A program made the position numbers and the translations under genes. A DNA stretch of 64,000 bases. It comes from Nonomuraea jabiensis. Its GTDB lineage: Bacteria; Actinomycetota; Actinomycetes; Streptosporangiales; Streptosporangiaceae. Every line of letters starts with the position of its first letter. Position 1 is the stretch's first letter. The stretch spans positions 12,118,501 to 12,182,500 of the forward strand of contig NZ_JACHMB010000001.1 of NCBI RefSeq assembly GCF_014204795.1, written 5' to 3'. Shown here piece by piece: positions 56,832 through 64,000 of this stretch. The notes below the pieces were generated by a model that was not told where the DNA came from, made no database searches, and saw nothing but the letters and a program-made list of their open reading frames with translations.

Positions 56832-56883
56832 TCAGCTATTCAGCGTTACTATGTACTAGTAGCTAGCAATACTGAGTAGCTGA
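56832..56883. promoter_or_regulatory. Long inverted repeat before the PadR operon
   Basis: TCAGCTATTCAG (56832-56843) pairs with CTGAGTAGCTGA (56872-56883) with one mismatch. Between them lies an AT-rich core with ACTAGTAGCTAGCAATACT and further small dyads. It ends 11 bases before the PadR start. It is the likely promoter and PadR operator of the ABC operon. Confidence 0.6.
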
Positions 56884-56893
56884 AGGATGTTCC

Positions 56894-57229
56894 ATGGGCA
56901 AGCAGATGACGGAGATGCTCAAGGGCGTGCTGGAGGGCATCGTCCTGGCGATCCTGTCCGGCCGGCCCGCGTACGGCTACGAGATCACGGCGTGGCTGCG
57001 GGACCAGGGCTTCTCCGACATCGCCGAGGGCACCGTCTACGCGCTGCTGGTCAGGATCGAGCAGCGCGGCTTCGTCGACGTGGAGAAGGTCCCGTCCGAG
57101 AAGGGGCCGCCGCGCAAGGTGTACTCCCTCAACGCCCAAGGACGGGAGCACCTCCAAGAGTTCTGGAGGACCTGGAGTTTCCTCGCAGAACGGCTCGGCC
57201 AGCTCCGCGAAGGAGGCAAGGAGACATGA
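56894..57229 (+). CDS. PadR family regulator
   Basis: A 111-residue PadR protein of the short class: winged helix LKGVLEGIVLAILSGRPAYG, IAEGTVYALLVRIEQRGFVD, wing GPPRKVYSLNAQGREHL and a single C-terminal helix. It heads the PadR-DUF1048-ATPase-permease operon with four-base overlaps (ATGA) throughout. It probably represses the operon through the long inverted repeat just upstream. Confidence 0.92.
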   Translation: MGKQMTEMLKGVLEGIVLAILSGRPAYGYEITAWLRDQGFSDIAEGTVYALLVRIEQRGFVDVEKVPSEKGPPRKVYSLNAQGREHLQEFWRTWSFLAERLGQLREGGKET

Positions 57230-57627
57230 ACACAGAGCCGAAGAGCCGCTACCGGAAGTACCTGGAGATCGTCACCGGGTCACTCGAGGACAAGAAGCGC
57301 TACCGGCAGTACAAGGCACGCGTCAAGCAGCTCCCCGAGAACTACCGCACGGCAGTCGAAGCGCTGGAGCGGTACCTGATGTACTTCGGGCCGGGGGGCG
57401 AGTCGATCTCGATGTACGAGGACCTTGCCGATCTGTTCGAGCAGAGCGTGGCGGACGGAACCCCGATCCGCGACATCTTCGGGGAGGACCCCGTGGAGTT
57501 CGTCGAGGCGTTCCTCCGCAACTACCCCGAGGGCCAGTGGATCAGCCGGGAGCGCAACCGCTTCACCAGCGCCGTCGCACGCGCCGCCGGCGAGGACACC
57601 GCAAGAGAGGACAGGACAGTCTCATGA
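57226..57627 (+). CDS. DUF1048 family protein
   Basis: A 133-residue helical protein of the DUF1048 family (YRKYLEIVTGSLEDKKRYRQ, with LPENYRTAVEALERYL and DPVEFVEAFLRNYPEGQW). DUF1048 genes are very often next to PadR regulators and ABC-2 transporters, but the function is unknown. It may be a partner or anti-regulator of PadR. It overlaps the PadR gene and the ATPase gene by four bases each. Confidence 0.9.
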   Translation: MNTEPKSRYRKYLEIVTGSLEDKKRYRQYKARVKQLPENYRTAVEALERYLMYFGPGGESISMYEDLADLFEQSVADGTPIRDIFGEDPVEFVEAFLRNYPEGQWISRERNRFTSAVARAAGEDTAREDRTVS

Positions 57628-58445
57628 CGACACAGCAAGCCCCGGCGATCCAGGTGCAGGGCCTGGAGAAGTCGTACAAGGAGCTGAAGGTGCTGCGCGG
57701 CGTGGACTTCGCCGTGGCGCGGGGCAGCATCTTCGCCCTGCTCGGCTCGAACGGCGCGGGCAAGACCACGGCCGTGAGGATCCTGTCCACGCTGCTCAAG
57801 GCCGACGCGGGCACGGCCAGCGTCAACGGCTTCGACGTCGCCACGCAGGCCGGCGACGTACGGGAGTCCATCAGCCTCACGGGACAGTTCGCCGCCGTCG
57901 ACGAGATCCTCAGCGGGCGGGAGAACCTCGTGCTGGTCGCCCGGTTACGGCACCTCAAGAACCCGGGCAAGGTCGCGGACGACCTGCTCGCCCGGTTCTC
58001 GCTGACGGATGCGGCGGCGCGGAAGGTGGCGACGTATTCGGGGGGCATGCGCCGCCGCCTCGACATCGCGATGAGCCTCGTCGGCGATCCGCCGGTCATC
58101 TTCCTCGACGAGCCGACGACCGGGCTCGACCCCCAGGCGCGCATCGAGGTGTGGCAGGCCGTCAAGGAGCTCGCCGCCCGGGGCACGACAGTCCTGCTCA
58201 CCACGCAGTACCTGGACGAGGCCGAACAGCTCGCCGACCGGATCGCGATCCTCCACGAGGGCCGGATCATCGTCAACGGCACCCTGGCCGAGCTCAAGCA
58301 GCTGCTGCCGCCCGCCAAGGTCGAATACGTCGAGAAGCAGCCGACCCTGGAGGACGTCTTCCTCTCGCTCGTCGGGGCCGGCGGCAGGACGGCGACCCCG
58401 GAAATGACCGCCACGTCGGCACGCACGAGTAAGGAAAACCGATGA
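57624..58445 (+). CDS. ABC transporter ATP-binding protein (DrrA-like)
   Basis: A 273-residue ATPase: Walker A GSNGAGKTTAVRIL, signature YSGGMRRRLDIAMSL, Walker B VIFLDEPTTGLD, and the C-terminal LEDVFLSLVG typical of drug-exporter ATPases of the DrrA/DrrB sort. It pairs with the ABC-2 permease that follows with a four-base overlap. Confidence 0.93.
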   Translation: MTTQQAPAIQVQGLEKSYKELKVLRGVDFAVARGSIFALLGSNGAGKTTAVRILSTLLKADAGTASVNGFDVATQAGDVRESISLTGQFAAVDEILSGRENLVLVARLRHLKNPGKVADDLLARFSLTDAAARKVATYSGGMRRRLDIAMSLVGDPPVIFLDEPTTGLDPQARIEVWQAVKELAARGTTVLLTTQYLDEAEQLADRIAILHEGRIIVNGTLAELKQLLPPAKVEYVEKQPTLEDVFLSLVGAGGRTATPEMTATSARTSKENR

Positions 58446-59203
58446 CCAAGCATTTCTTCGGCGACACCACCGTCCTGCTGGGACGGTCCCTGCGCCACAT
58501 CGCGCGCAGCCCGGACACCATCATCACGACCGCGGTCATGCCGATCGCCATGATGCTGATGTTCGTCTACGTGTTCGGCGGCGCGATCAACACCGGGTCG
58601 GATTCGTACGTGAACTACCTGCTGCCCGGCATCCTGCTCATCACGATCGCCTCGGGCATCGCCTACACCGCGTTCCGGCTCTTCATGGACATGAAGAGCG
58701 GCATCTTCGAGCGATTCCAGTCCATGCCGACCGCGCGGTCGTCGGTGCTGTGGGCGCACGTGCTGACCTCGCTGGTCGCCAATCTGATCTCGCTCGTGGT
58801 CGTCGTGCTCGTCGCCCTGCTCATGGGCTTCCGCTCGGGGGCGGGAGTGCAGGCGTGGCTCGCCGTCGCCGGCATCCTGATCCTGTTCACCCTGGCGCTG
58901 ACGTGGATCGCCGTCATCCCCGGCCTGACCGCGAAGTCCGTGGAAGGCGCGAGCGCGTTCTCCTACCCGCTCATCTTCCTGCCGTTCCTCAGCTCGGCCT
59001 TCGTGCCCACCGCCACCATGCCCGGCCCGCTGCGCGTCTTCGCCGAGCACCAGCCGGTGACCTCCATCGTCAACGCCATCCGCGACCTGTTCACCGAGCA
59101 GCCGGTCGGCGCCGACATCTGGATCGCCCTCGCCTGGTGCGCCGGCATCCTCATCGTCGCGTACGTCTTCGCCATGAACACCTACCGCCGCAAGATCGCA
59201 TAA
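58442..59203 (+). CDS. ABC-2 type permease (DrrB-like)
   Basis: A 253-residue membrane protein with six helices, ABC-2 fold: TTAVMPIAMMLMFVYVFGGA, GSDSYVNYLLPGILLITIAS, and FLPFLSSAFVPTATMPGPLR, the last being the DrrB-type motif. With the upstream ATPase it should export a hydrophobic compound. It ends ten bases before the P450 gene. Confidence 0.93.
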   Translation: MTKHFFGDTTVLLGRSLRHIARSPDTIITTAVMPIAMMLMFVYVFGGAINTGSDSYVNYLLPGILLITIASGIAYTAFRLFMDMKSGIFERFQSMPTARSSVLWAHVLTSLVANLISLVVVVLVALLMGFRSGAGVQAWLAVAGILILFTLALTWIAVIPGLTAKSVEGASAFSYPLIFLPFLSSAFVPTATMPGPLRVFAEHQPVTSIVNAIRDLFTEQPVGADIWIALAWCAGILIVAYVFAMNTYRRKIA

Positions 59204-59212
59204 GGAAACGTC

Positions 59213-60430
59213 ATGACCGAATCCCTCCACACCCTCACGGCAATGCCGACGACGCGTCAGCCCGGCTGCCCCTTCGACCCGCCCAAGGAGCTGGTCCAGG
59301 CGCGCGAGCACAGCCCGATCAGCCGCTTGCCCTTCCCCGACGGGCATCAGGGCTGGCTGGTCACCGGTTTCGATCTGGTCCGGTCGGTTCTGGCCGATCC
59401 GCGGTTCAGCTCGCGTAAGGAGCTCATGCGTCACCACCCGCTGATCGACTACAGCGCGTACGGTGACATCGAGCTTCCTCCGGCGCCGCCTGGTGAGTTC
59501 CTGCTGATGGACGAGCCGCGGCACTCCCGCTATCGCAAGCCGCTGGTGGGCAAGTTCACCGTGCGGCGGATGCGGCTGCTCACCGAGCGCGTCGAGCAGG
59601 TCACCGCCGAGCACCTGGACGCGATGGACAAGGCCGGCCCGCAGGTGGACCTGGTGACCGCGTTCGCCAAGCCCATCCCGGCCGTCATCATCTGTGAGCT
59701 GCTGGGCGTGCCGTACGAGGACCGGGGCTCCTTCCAGGACAACATCGACAAGTTCCTCGGCGGGGAGGTTAGCGATGAGGAGCTGATGGAGGCCTACACC
59801 GCCACCCAGCAGTACCTCGCGCAGCTGGTGGCCGCCAAGCGCGCCGATCCCACCGACGACGTGCTCAGCGACCTGCTCGACAGCGACCTGACCGACGAGG
59901 AGCTGCAGGGCATGGCGCTGATCCTGCTGTCGGCCGGGTTCGACACCACCGCGAACATGCTGGCGCTGGGCACCTTCGCGCTGTTGCAGAACCCGCAGCA
60001 GCTGGCGGCGTTGCGTGCCGACCCCGCGCTCGCCGAGCCGGCCGTGGAGGAGCTGCTGCGGTATCTGAGCGTCGCCAAGCAGTTCGCCAGGGTCGCGCTG
60101 GAGGACGTCGAGCTGGGCGGTCAGACCATCAAGGCGGGCTCGACGCTCATCTTGTCGCTGGCCACCGCCAACCGCGACCCTGAGCGTTTCACCGATCCCC
60201 ACACCCTCGACCTGCGCCGGCAGGACGGCGGGCACCTGGCCTTCAGCCACGGCATCCACCAGTGCCTGGGCCAGCAGCTGGCCCGTGTCGAGCTGCGCGT
60301 CGCGCTGCCCGCGCTGCTCAACCGCTTCCCCACGCTGCGCCTGGCCGTACCGGCCGACGAGGTCGCCCTGCGCCCGGAGACGGCCGACATCTACGGGGTC
60401 AAGAGCCTCCCCGTCACCTGGGACGCCTGA
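59213..60430 (+). CDS. Cytochrome P450 (CYP105/107-like bacterial class)
   Basis: A 405-residue soluble P450 monooxygenase. I-helix AGFDTTANML (O2-activating acid/Thr), K-helix ELLRYLS (ExxR), and haem-binding FSHGIHQCLGQQLAR with C351 as the iron ligand. It begins ten bases after the permease gene, and so is likely part of the same operon. No ferredoxin gene is adjacent, so redox partners come from elsewhere. Together with an exporter and an esterase-like gene it suggests modification and removal of a toxic or self-made hydrophobic compound. The substrate is unknown. Confidence 0.92.
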   Translation: MTESLHTLTAMPTTRQPGCPFDPPKELVQAREHSPISRLPFPDGHQGWLVTGFDLVRSVLADPRFSSRKELMRHHPLIDYSAYGDIELPPAPPGEFLLMDEPRHSRYRKPLVGKFTVRRMRLLTERVEQVTAEHLDAMDKAGPQVDLVTAFAKPIPAVIICELLGVPYEDRGSFQDNIDKFLGGEVSDEELMEAYTATQQYLAQLVAAKRADPTDDVLSDLLDSDLTDEELQGMALILLSAGFDTTANMLALGTFALLQNPQQLAALRADPALAEPAVEELLRYLSVAKQFARVALEDVELGGQTIKAGSTLILSLATANRDPERFTDPHTLDLRRQDGGHLAFSHGIHQCLGQQLARVELRVALPALLNRFPTLRLAVPADEVALRPETADIYGVKSLPVTWDA

Positions 60431-60481
60431 CCACGAGACGGTGGCGGGCAAGGAAACTCACCGATTCTCCGTGTCCCGGGC

Positions 60482-60516
60482 TTGACCCTGCCCCTGGGGC
60501 AGGGTTCGACGATACT
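60482..60516 (+). promoter_or_regulatory. MerR-type dyad promoter before the serine hydrolase
   Basis: A -35-like TTGACC (60482-60487) overlaps the palindrome CCCTGCCCC-T-GGGGCAGGG (60486-60504). A -10-like GATACT (60511-60516) lies four bases before ATG 60521, giving a leaderless message. The spacing between the boxes is long (23 bases), beyond even the usual 19-20 of MerR promoters, so the -10 choice is uncertain. Confidence 0.5.
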
Positions 60517-60520
60517 TCGC

Positions 60521-61945
60521 ATGAACAACAACGCACTGCACACCGTCGAAGCCTGGATCCGCGAGCAGGCCGCCGCCTACTGCGACGCCAACAACGTCCC
60601 CGGGTTCGTCGCCGGGGTCCACCACGCCGGCGAGCAGGTCGTCGTCGCCCATGGCACCGCGAACGTCACCACCGGCGCACCGATGCGCGAAGACACCGGA
60701 TTCCTCTTCGGCTCCGTCACCAAGGTCCTGACCACCACGCTGGTCCTGCAGCAGGTCGACCGTGGGCTGCTGGACCTCGACGCGCCGGTGGTGACGTACC
60801 TGCCCGAATTCGCCCTGGCCGTACCGGGCGCGGCGGACAAGATCCTGGTCCGCCACCTGATCTCCCACACCAACGGCATCGACGCGGACCTGTTCTTCCC
60901 CGACGCCGAGGGCCGCGACGCCCTGAAGACCTACGTCACCGGGCTCGCGGACAGCTGCGGCACCCTGTTCGAACCCGGCGAGCAGCTCAGCTACTCCAAC
61001 GGCGGCATGATCGTCGCGGGCCGCCTGCTGGAAGCGGTGACCGGGATGTCCTTCCCCGACCTGCTCGAACGCGATGTCTACGCGCCGGTCGGCATGACGG
61101 ACTCCTGCACCTCGGCCAGGCAGGCCATCCTGCGCGGCACCGCCGTCGGCCACTTCCTGAACCCCGAGACCATGGCGGCGGAGCCCACAGGCATGTTCAT
61201 GCTGCCTGACACCTGGGGGCCGGCCGGCGGCACGCCGATCGGCACCGTCGCCGATCTGCTCGCCTTCGGACGCACCCACCTCGCGGGCGGCGTGTCGCCA
61301 TCCGGCACCCGCGTCCTGTCGGCCGGGTCCACCGCGCTGATGCAGCAGACCTCGCACGACATGGAGACCCCGAACGTCCCGCCGATGGGCCTGGGCTGGG
61401 TGCGCTACCCGTTCGGCGACACGACCGTGCTCGCCATGTCGGGCGCGTCACCTGGCGGCGTGTCCATCCTGTGCGTCGTACCCGAGCACGACCTGGTCTT
61501 CACCGCCTTCGGCAACACCTCGGGGGCGATCATGCTGCAGGACCAGATCCTGCAGCGGCTCCTGAGCGAGCATCTCGGCGTCCAGATCCCGACGCTGGTC
61601 ACCGACGTGGCGCAGGACGTCGACCTGACCCCGTACGTGGGCACCTACCGCTCCAACCAGCTCCGCATCGACGTCAGCATCGTCGAAGGCCAGCTCGAAG
61701 AGCGGACGACCTACGAACCGGCGGACGAGTCGCAGGAGCGGATCTTCACCGAGTTCGCCGGCGGCACGACCTCCGCCCCGCCTCAGCGCTACGTGCCGAT
61801 CCGGCCCGGCCTCTTTGCGCCCGCCGGATACCCGCTGGAGACCTTCGACGGATACCTGCGACTGCTGCTCGTCTCCTACCATGACGTCCGCGACGGCCAG
61901 GCCCGCTTCCGCAACGGCGGCGGCCGCCTGACCCGGCGGGCCTGA
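60521..61945 (+). CDS. Serine hydrolase, beta-lactamase/penicillin-binding-protein-like
   Basis: A 474-residue serine hydrolase with catalytic S65-V-T-K68 (LFGSVTKVLT) and the Tyr-x-Asn motif in QLSYSNGGMIV, followed by a C-terminal lipocalin-like beta domain (about 360-474, VDLTPYVGTYRSNQLRID) of unknown role. There is no signal peptide. ATG 60521 has no Shine-Dalgarno and sits five bases after a putative -10, so leaderless translation is likely. It lies between the P450 and a MerR regulator that probably controls it through the dyad at 60486. Confidence 0.9.
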   Translation: MNNNALHTVEAWIREQAAAYCDANNVPGFVAGVHHAGEQVVVAHGTANVTTGAPMREDTGFLFGSVTKVLTTTLVLQQVDRGLLDLDAPVVTYLPEFALAVPGAADKILVRHLISHTNGIDADLFFPDAEGRDALKTYVTGLADSCGTLFEPGEQLSYSNGGMIVAGRLLEAVTGMSFPDLLERDVYAPVGMTDSCTSARQAILRGTAVGHFLNPETMAAEPTGMFMLPDTWGPAGGTPIGTVADLLAFGRTHLAGGVSPSGTRVLSAGSTALMQQTSHDMETPNVPPMGLGWVRYPFGDTTVLAMSGASPGGVSILCVVPEHDLVFTAFGNTSGAIMLQDQILQRLLSEHLGVQIPTLVTDVAQDVDLTPYVGTYRSNQLRIDVSIVEGQLEERTTYEPADESQERIFTEFAGGTTSAPPQRYVPIRPGLFAPAGYPLETFDGYLRLLLVSYHDVRDGQARFRNGGGRLTRRA

Positions 61946-61983
61946 CCGTTCCGGCCGACCCGCCAGCTGGAAGGATGTCCCAT

Positions 61984-62703
61984 ATGATCACGATTGGCCA
62001 GCTCGCGGACTACGCCGGAGTGACCATCAAAGCCATCCGCCACTACCACGAGCGCGGTCTGCTCCCCGAGCCCGACCGCGACTCGTCCGGCTACCGGCGC
62101 TACACCGCCAAAGACGCCATCGACCTCGTCAAGATCAGGACCCTGGCGAACGCGGGCGTGCCACTGGCCCGCATCAAGGACCTGCTCGACGCCGAGCCCG
62201 ACGCGCTCGCGGCGGCCATCGCCGAGATCGACCACAACCTCCAGGACCGCATCGAGGAACTGCGGCGAACCCGCGACCAACTCGCCGAGCTGCGCGGCGG
62301 CGACCGGCTTTTCGTCGCTTCCGAAGTCGCCGACCATCTCGACGATCTGCGCGAACTCGGCGTCAGCGAGCGCCGGATACGCGTCGAACGCGACGGCTGG
62401 ATCCTCATGCAGACCGCCTCCCCCGAGGACGCCCGCGTGTGGATCGCCGAGAAGCGCGAGCTCATGACCGATCCCGAGTTCCGCGCCCTCTACCTGGAAC
62501 ATGACGCCGCCTACGACTGGTCGCCGAACGATCCCCGCCTGCCCGCCCTCGCGGACCGCACCCGGGACTGGTTCGCCAAGCACCACAGCCGGTCGGAGAG
62601 CCGCCCCGTCCACAACCCGACCATCGCGCGGCTGGCCGAGCAGTCCCAGCCGGGGGCCTCATCCCCGGCTTGGGACCGCCTGGCCCAACTCATGGAAGGC
62701 TAG
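61984..62703 (+). CDS. MerR family regulator
   Basis: A 239-residue MerR protein: winged helix TIGQLADYAGVTIKAIRHYH, GLLPEPDRDSSGYRRYTA, dimer coil about 75-110 (EIDHNLQDRIEELRRTRDQL), and a C-terminal helical domain of about 120 residues that could bind an organic effector (TipA-like size but different sequence). ATG 61984 stands nine bases after GGAAGG; ATG 61975 is too close to it. It lies 38 bp after the serine hydrolase, whose promoter dyad is its likely target. Confidence 0.9.
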   Translation: MITIGQLADYAGVTIKAIRHYHERGLLPEPDRDSSGYRRYTAKDAIDLVKIRTLANAGVPLARIKDLLDAEPDALAAAIAEIDHNLQDRIEELRRTRDQLAELRGGDRLFVASEVADHLDDLRELGVSERRIRVERDGWILMQTASPEDARVWIAEKRELMTDPEFRALYLEHDAAYDWSPNDPRLPALADRTRDWFAKHHSRSESRPVHNPTIARLAEQSQPGASSPAWDRLAQLMEG

Positions 62704-62745
62704 CCTCGAACCGCGTCGCCGGTGCCAGATCCGCGCGACGCCCGC

Positions 62746-63180
62746 TCACCCGCGGTTGTCAGCCCTTTCCAGCACCACTACCGGAATGGTCCTGCCGGTC
62801 TTCGTTCGGTATCGCTCGTAGTCCGCCCAGAGTCCGGTCATCATCTCCCACAGCCGTTCCCGCTCCTCCCCTTCCGCCTCCCTGGCCGTCACGGCAAAAC
62901 GTTCCGCACCCACCTGCACGTGCGCGGACGGTTCGGCGAGCAGGTTGAGGTACCAGGCCGGGTGGGCGTCACCGCCTCCGTTCGATCCCACGATGACGAG
63001 CCGCTCGCCGTCCGTTCCGTAGATCAGTGCCGTCCTTCGGGGCAGACCCGACCTTCGCCCCCGCGTGGTGAGCAGCAGCGTCGTCACTCCCCACCGCCGG
63101 TGCCCTTTGCGCCCGTCCGTCTCGATGTACTCCTTGATGTGCCTGGCGACCCAGTCGATCGGGCTGTCCGTGGGGTTCAT
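62746..63180 (-). CDS. Deazaflavin (F420)-dependent nitroreductase-like protein
   Basis: A 144-residue split-barrel protein of the F420-dependent Ddn/FDOR family: KEYIETDGRKGHRRWGVTTL at the start, TRGRRSGLPRRTALIYGTDG in the F420-binding strand, and GGGDAHPAWYLNLLAEPSAH, the family signature. Such enzymes reduce quinones, nitro compounds or other substrates with reduced F420. They are near-confined to actinobacteria, which supports the taxonomic reading. Confidence 0.93.
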   Translation of the reverse strand: MNPTDSPIDWVARHIKEYIETDGRKGHRRWGVTTLLLTTRGRRSGLPRRTALIYGTDGERLVIVGSNGGGDAHPAWYLNLLAEPSAHVQVGAERFAVTAREAEGEERERLWEMMTGLWADYERYRTKTGRTIPVVVLERADNRG

Positions 63181-63234
63181 CAGCGAGTGCCTCCGTGTTC
63201 CGCTCTGCGGCCTTCGACGTCGAAGGTCGTGAAA

Positions 63235-63465
63235 TCAGGTGGTCAGCCCGCGCTCCAGATCCGCCGCGTTGGCCAGCGCGTCGCAGAGGGCTTCGCGCTG
63301 GGCGTCGTCCAAGGGGATGTTCCGGACGGGCGAACTCCTCGAACAGTGCGGCGGTGTCGTCCACGGCGACGATGCACGAGCCGTCCGACTGCTCCGGATC
63401 GAAGCCTCACGCTGCACGGTCACACCTCGGATTTCGTATATGTCGTACACAGCGATAGGCAGCAT
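63235..63465 (-). pseudogene. Frame-broken small gene of unknown function
   Basis: The C-terminal NIPLDDAQREALCDALANAA and DLERGLTT-stop is in one frame. The best-coded upstream piece SDGSCIVAVDDTAALFEEFA is in another, and a putative start (MLPIAVYDIYEIRGV) returns to the first. Two frame changes near 63330 and 63390 would be needed to join them. It may be a decayed gene or a chance pattern. The remainder of 63181-63688 contains a doubled GTCACGCTT (63534-63542, 63546-63554) and no supported gene. Confidence 0.3.
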
Positions 63466-63688
63466 ATAGGCAAAGCCGATCAGGATGACGAGCCCGAGCT
63501 GACAATGCGTCAGGTCAAGATCGGCGAGGTTTCGTCACGCTTTTTGTCACGCTTGGAGTGGTGACGACTTCGGGGCCGCGCGGGCGCGGTGGCGGGCGGG
63601 ATCGGCGGCGTGGACGCCCGTTTGGTTTCGGCTCCGGGCGCGCGGGCAGGCGGCCTTTACCCCAAATCGACGCAAACGGGAGAAATCT

Positions 63689-64000
63689 ATGCCAACCGCA
63701 CGAGAGATCATGACCCCGAACACCGAATGCGTCAGCGCCGACGAGCCCGTCCTCGTCGCGGCCGAGAAGATGGCCCGCCTGGACGTCGGCTCCCTGCCCA
63801 TCTGCGGCACCGACGACCGGCTCAAGGGCATGCTCACCGACCGCGACATCGTGGTGAAGGTGCTCGCCGCCGGAAAGGACCCCAAGACGTGCCGAGCCGG
63901 CGAACTCGCCCAGGGCGAGGCGGTCACCATCGGCGCCGACCACGACGCCCGCGAGATCCTCCGCACCATGGCCAGCCACAAGGTTCGCCGCCTGCCCGTC
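63689..64000 (+). CDS. CBS-pair domain protein, cut by the window edge
   Basis: The open frame from ATG 63689 has 104 codons to the last base. It encodes two CBS motifs: REIMTPNTECVSADEPVLVA with LPICGTDDRLKGMLTDRDIV, then the start of a second (AVTIGADHDAREILRTMASH, KVRRLPV). Free-standing CBS pairs bind adenosyl compounds and often act in hypoxia or stress responses in actinobacteria. GGGAG lies before the start. The C-terminus is not visible. Confidence 0.88.
   Translation, partial: MPTAREIMTPNTECVSADEPVLVAAEKMARLDVGSLPICGTDDRLKGMLTDRDIVVKVLAAGKDPKTCRAGELAQGEAVTIGADHDAREILRTMASHKVRRLPV

Noticed and set aside
57563..60451. Minus-strand frame of 962 codons opposite the ABC and P450 genes
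   Set aside because: The plus-strand genes have full domain motifs (Walker A/B, haem Cys). The long minus frame is a mirror effect of very high GC third positions and gives low-complexity Arg/Gln/Gly protein.
1..64000. Anti-phage defence island, intact prophage, secondary-metabolite assembly line
   Set aside because: No restriction, CBASS, retron, Gabija, PKS or NRPS signature was seen; mobile-element evidence is limited to one integrase scrap and one transposase-derived HTH.

Overview
The window is high-GC DNA whose genes have almost only G or C at third codon positions. It is rich in LacI, MerR, PadR, TetR, LysR and GbsR/MarR-type regulators, often read divergently from their targets, and it has many overlapping ATGA gene junctions and several apparently leaderless starts. 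It encodes an F420-type (deazaflavin) oxidoreductase, an actinobacterial P450, a SARP/AfsR fragment and secreted hemicellulases. Together these point to a soil actinomycete, probably of the Streptosporangiales type (for example Nonomuraea-like). The genus is an inference, not something read from a marker gene. No rRNA, tRNA, CRISPR array, intact transposase or intact prophage was seen.

Layout. 1-6.5 kb: tail of a broken AfsR-like regulator, a MurR/RpiR regulator, a decayed Hint-domain gene, a papain-fold protein, an NADH-dehydrogenase-like flavoprotein with a strong terminator, and a divergent ArsR-type regulator/hydrolase pair. 6.5-14.6 kb: sugar region, with a cytoplasmic GH68 enzyme, a small coupled ORF, a sugar ABC importer without its own ATPase, a divergent LacI regulator, then a signal-less GH30 enzyme with its own divergent LacI regulator. 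14.6-22 kb: acidic gene remnant, MFS exporter, PadR-ATPase-FtsX operon, SigE-family sigma/anti-sigma-like pair, and a scrap zone of OYE and PucR fragments. 22-26.4 kb: secreted proteins including a Tat-exported GH30 xylanase with two operator-like palindromes, a Rossmann-fold protein and a frameshifted small gene. 26.4-31.4 kb: LysR/hydrolase pair, then a compact non-haem iron cluster of two hemerythrins, a 400-residue ferritin-like protein and a 76-residue His-rich protein. Three promoters of the SigB/SigF type serve this cluster. 31.5-46.7 kb: hydrolase, LysR/MFS pair, membrane Ser/Thr kinase, PLP enzyme, SDR-MerR operon, EmrB-type MFS, two-component system, nitrilase-fold membrane protein and a secreted GH54/CBM42 arabinofuranosidase. 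46.7-56.6 kb: decayed FAD oxidoreductase with a triplicated 28-bp unit, TetR/hydrolase pair, zinc-type CDF exporter with a CzrA-like sensor, MerR operon with a textbook 19-bp-spacer promoter, acyltransferase, Kup potassium transporter, and a serine hydrolase facing an IS30-HTH/MarR fusion regulator across an operator array. 56.6-64 kb: integrase scrap, PadR-DUF1048-ABC operon running into a P450, serine hydrolase and MerR regulator, a deazaflavin reductase, a broken small gene and the start of a CBS-domain protein cut by the window edge.

Two themes tie the genes together. First, plant polysaccharide use: secreted xylanase and arabinofuranosidase, cytoplasmic GH30 and GH68, a sugar importer, and five LacI-style palindromes or related boxes. 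Second, stress and metal handling: hemerythrin/ferritin cluster, CDF exporter with sensor, MerR unit and Kup. No single anti-phage or wholly new machine is evident. The best candidates for something undescribed are the stress-promoter-driven diiron cluster (28.5-31.4 kb), the IS30-HTH/MarR switch with its ATTGCAAT array (55.7-56.6 kb), and the PadR/MerR-controlled ABC-P450-hydrolase module (56.8-62.7 kb).
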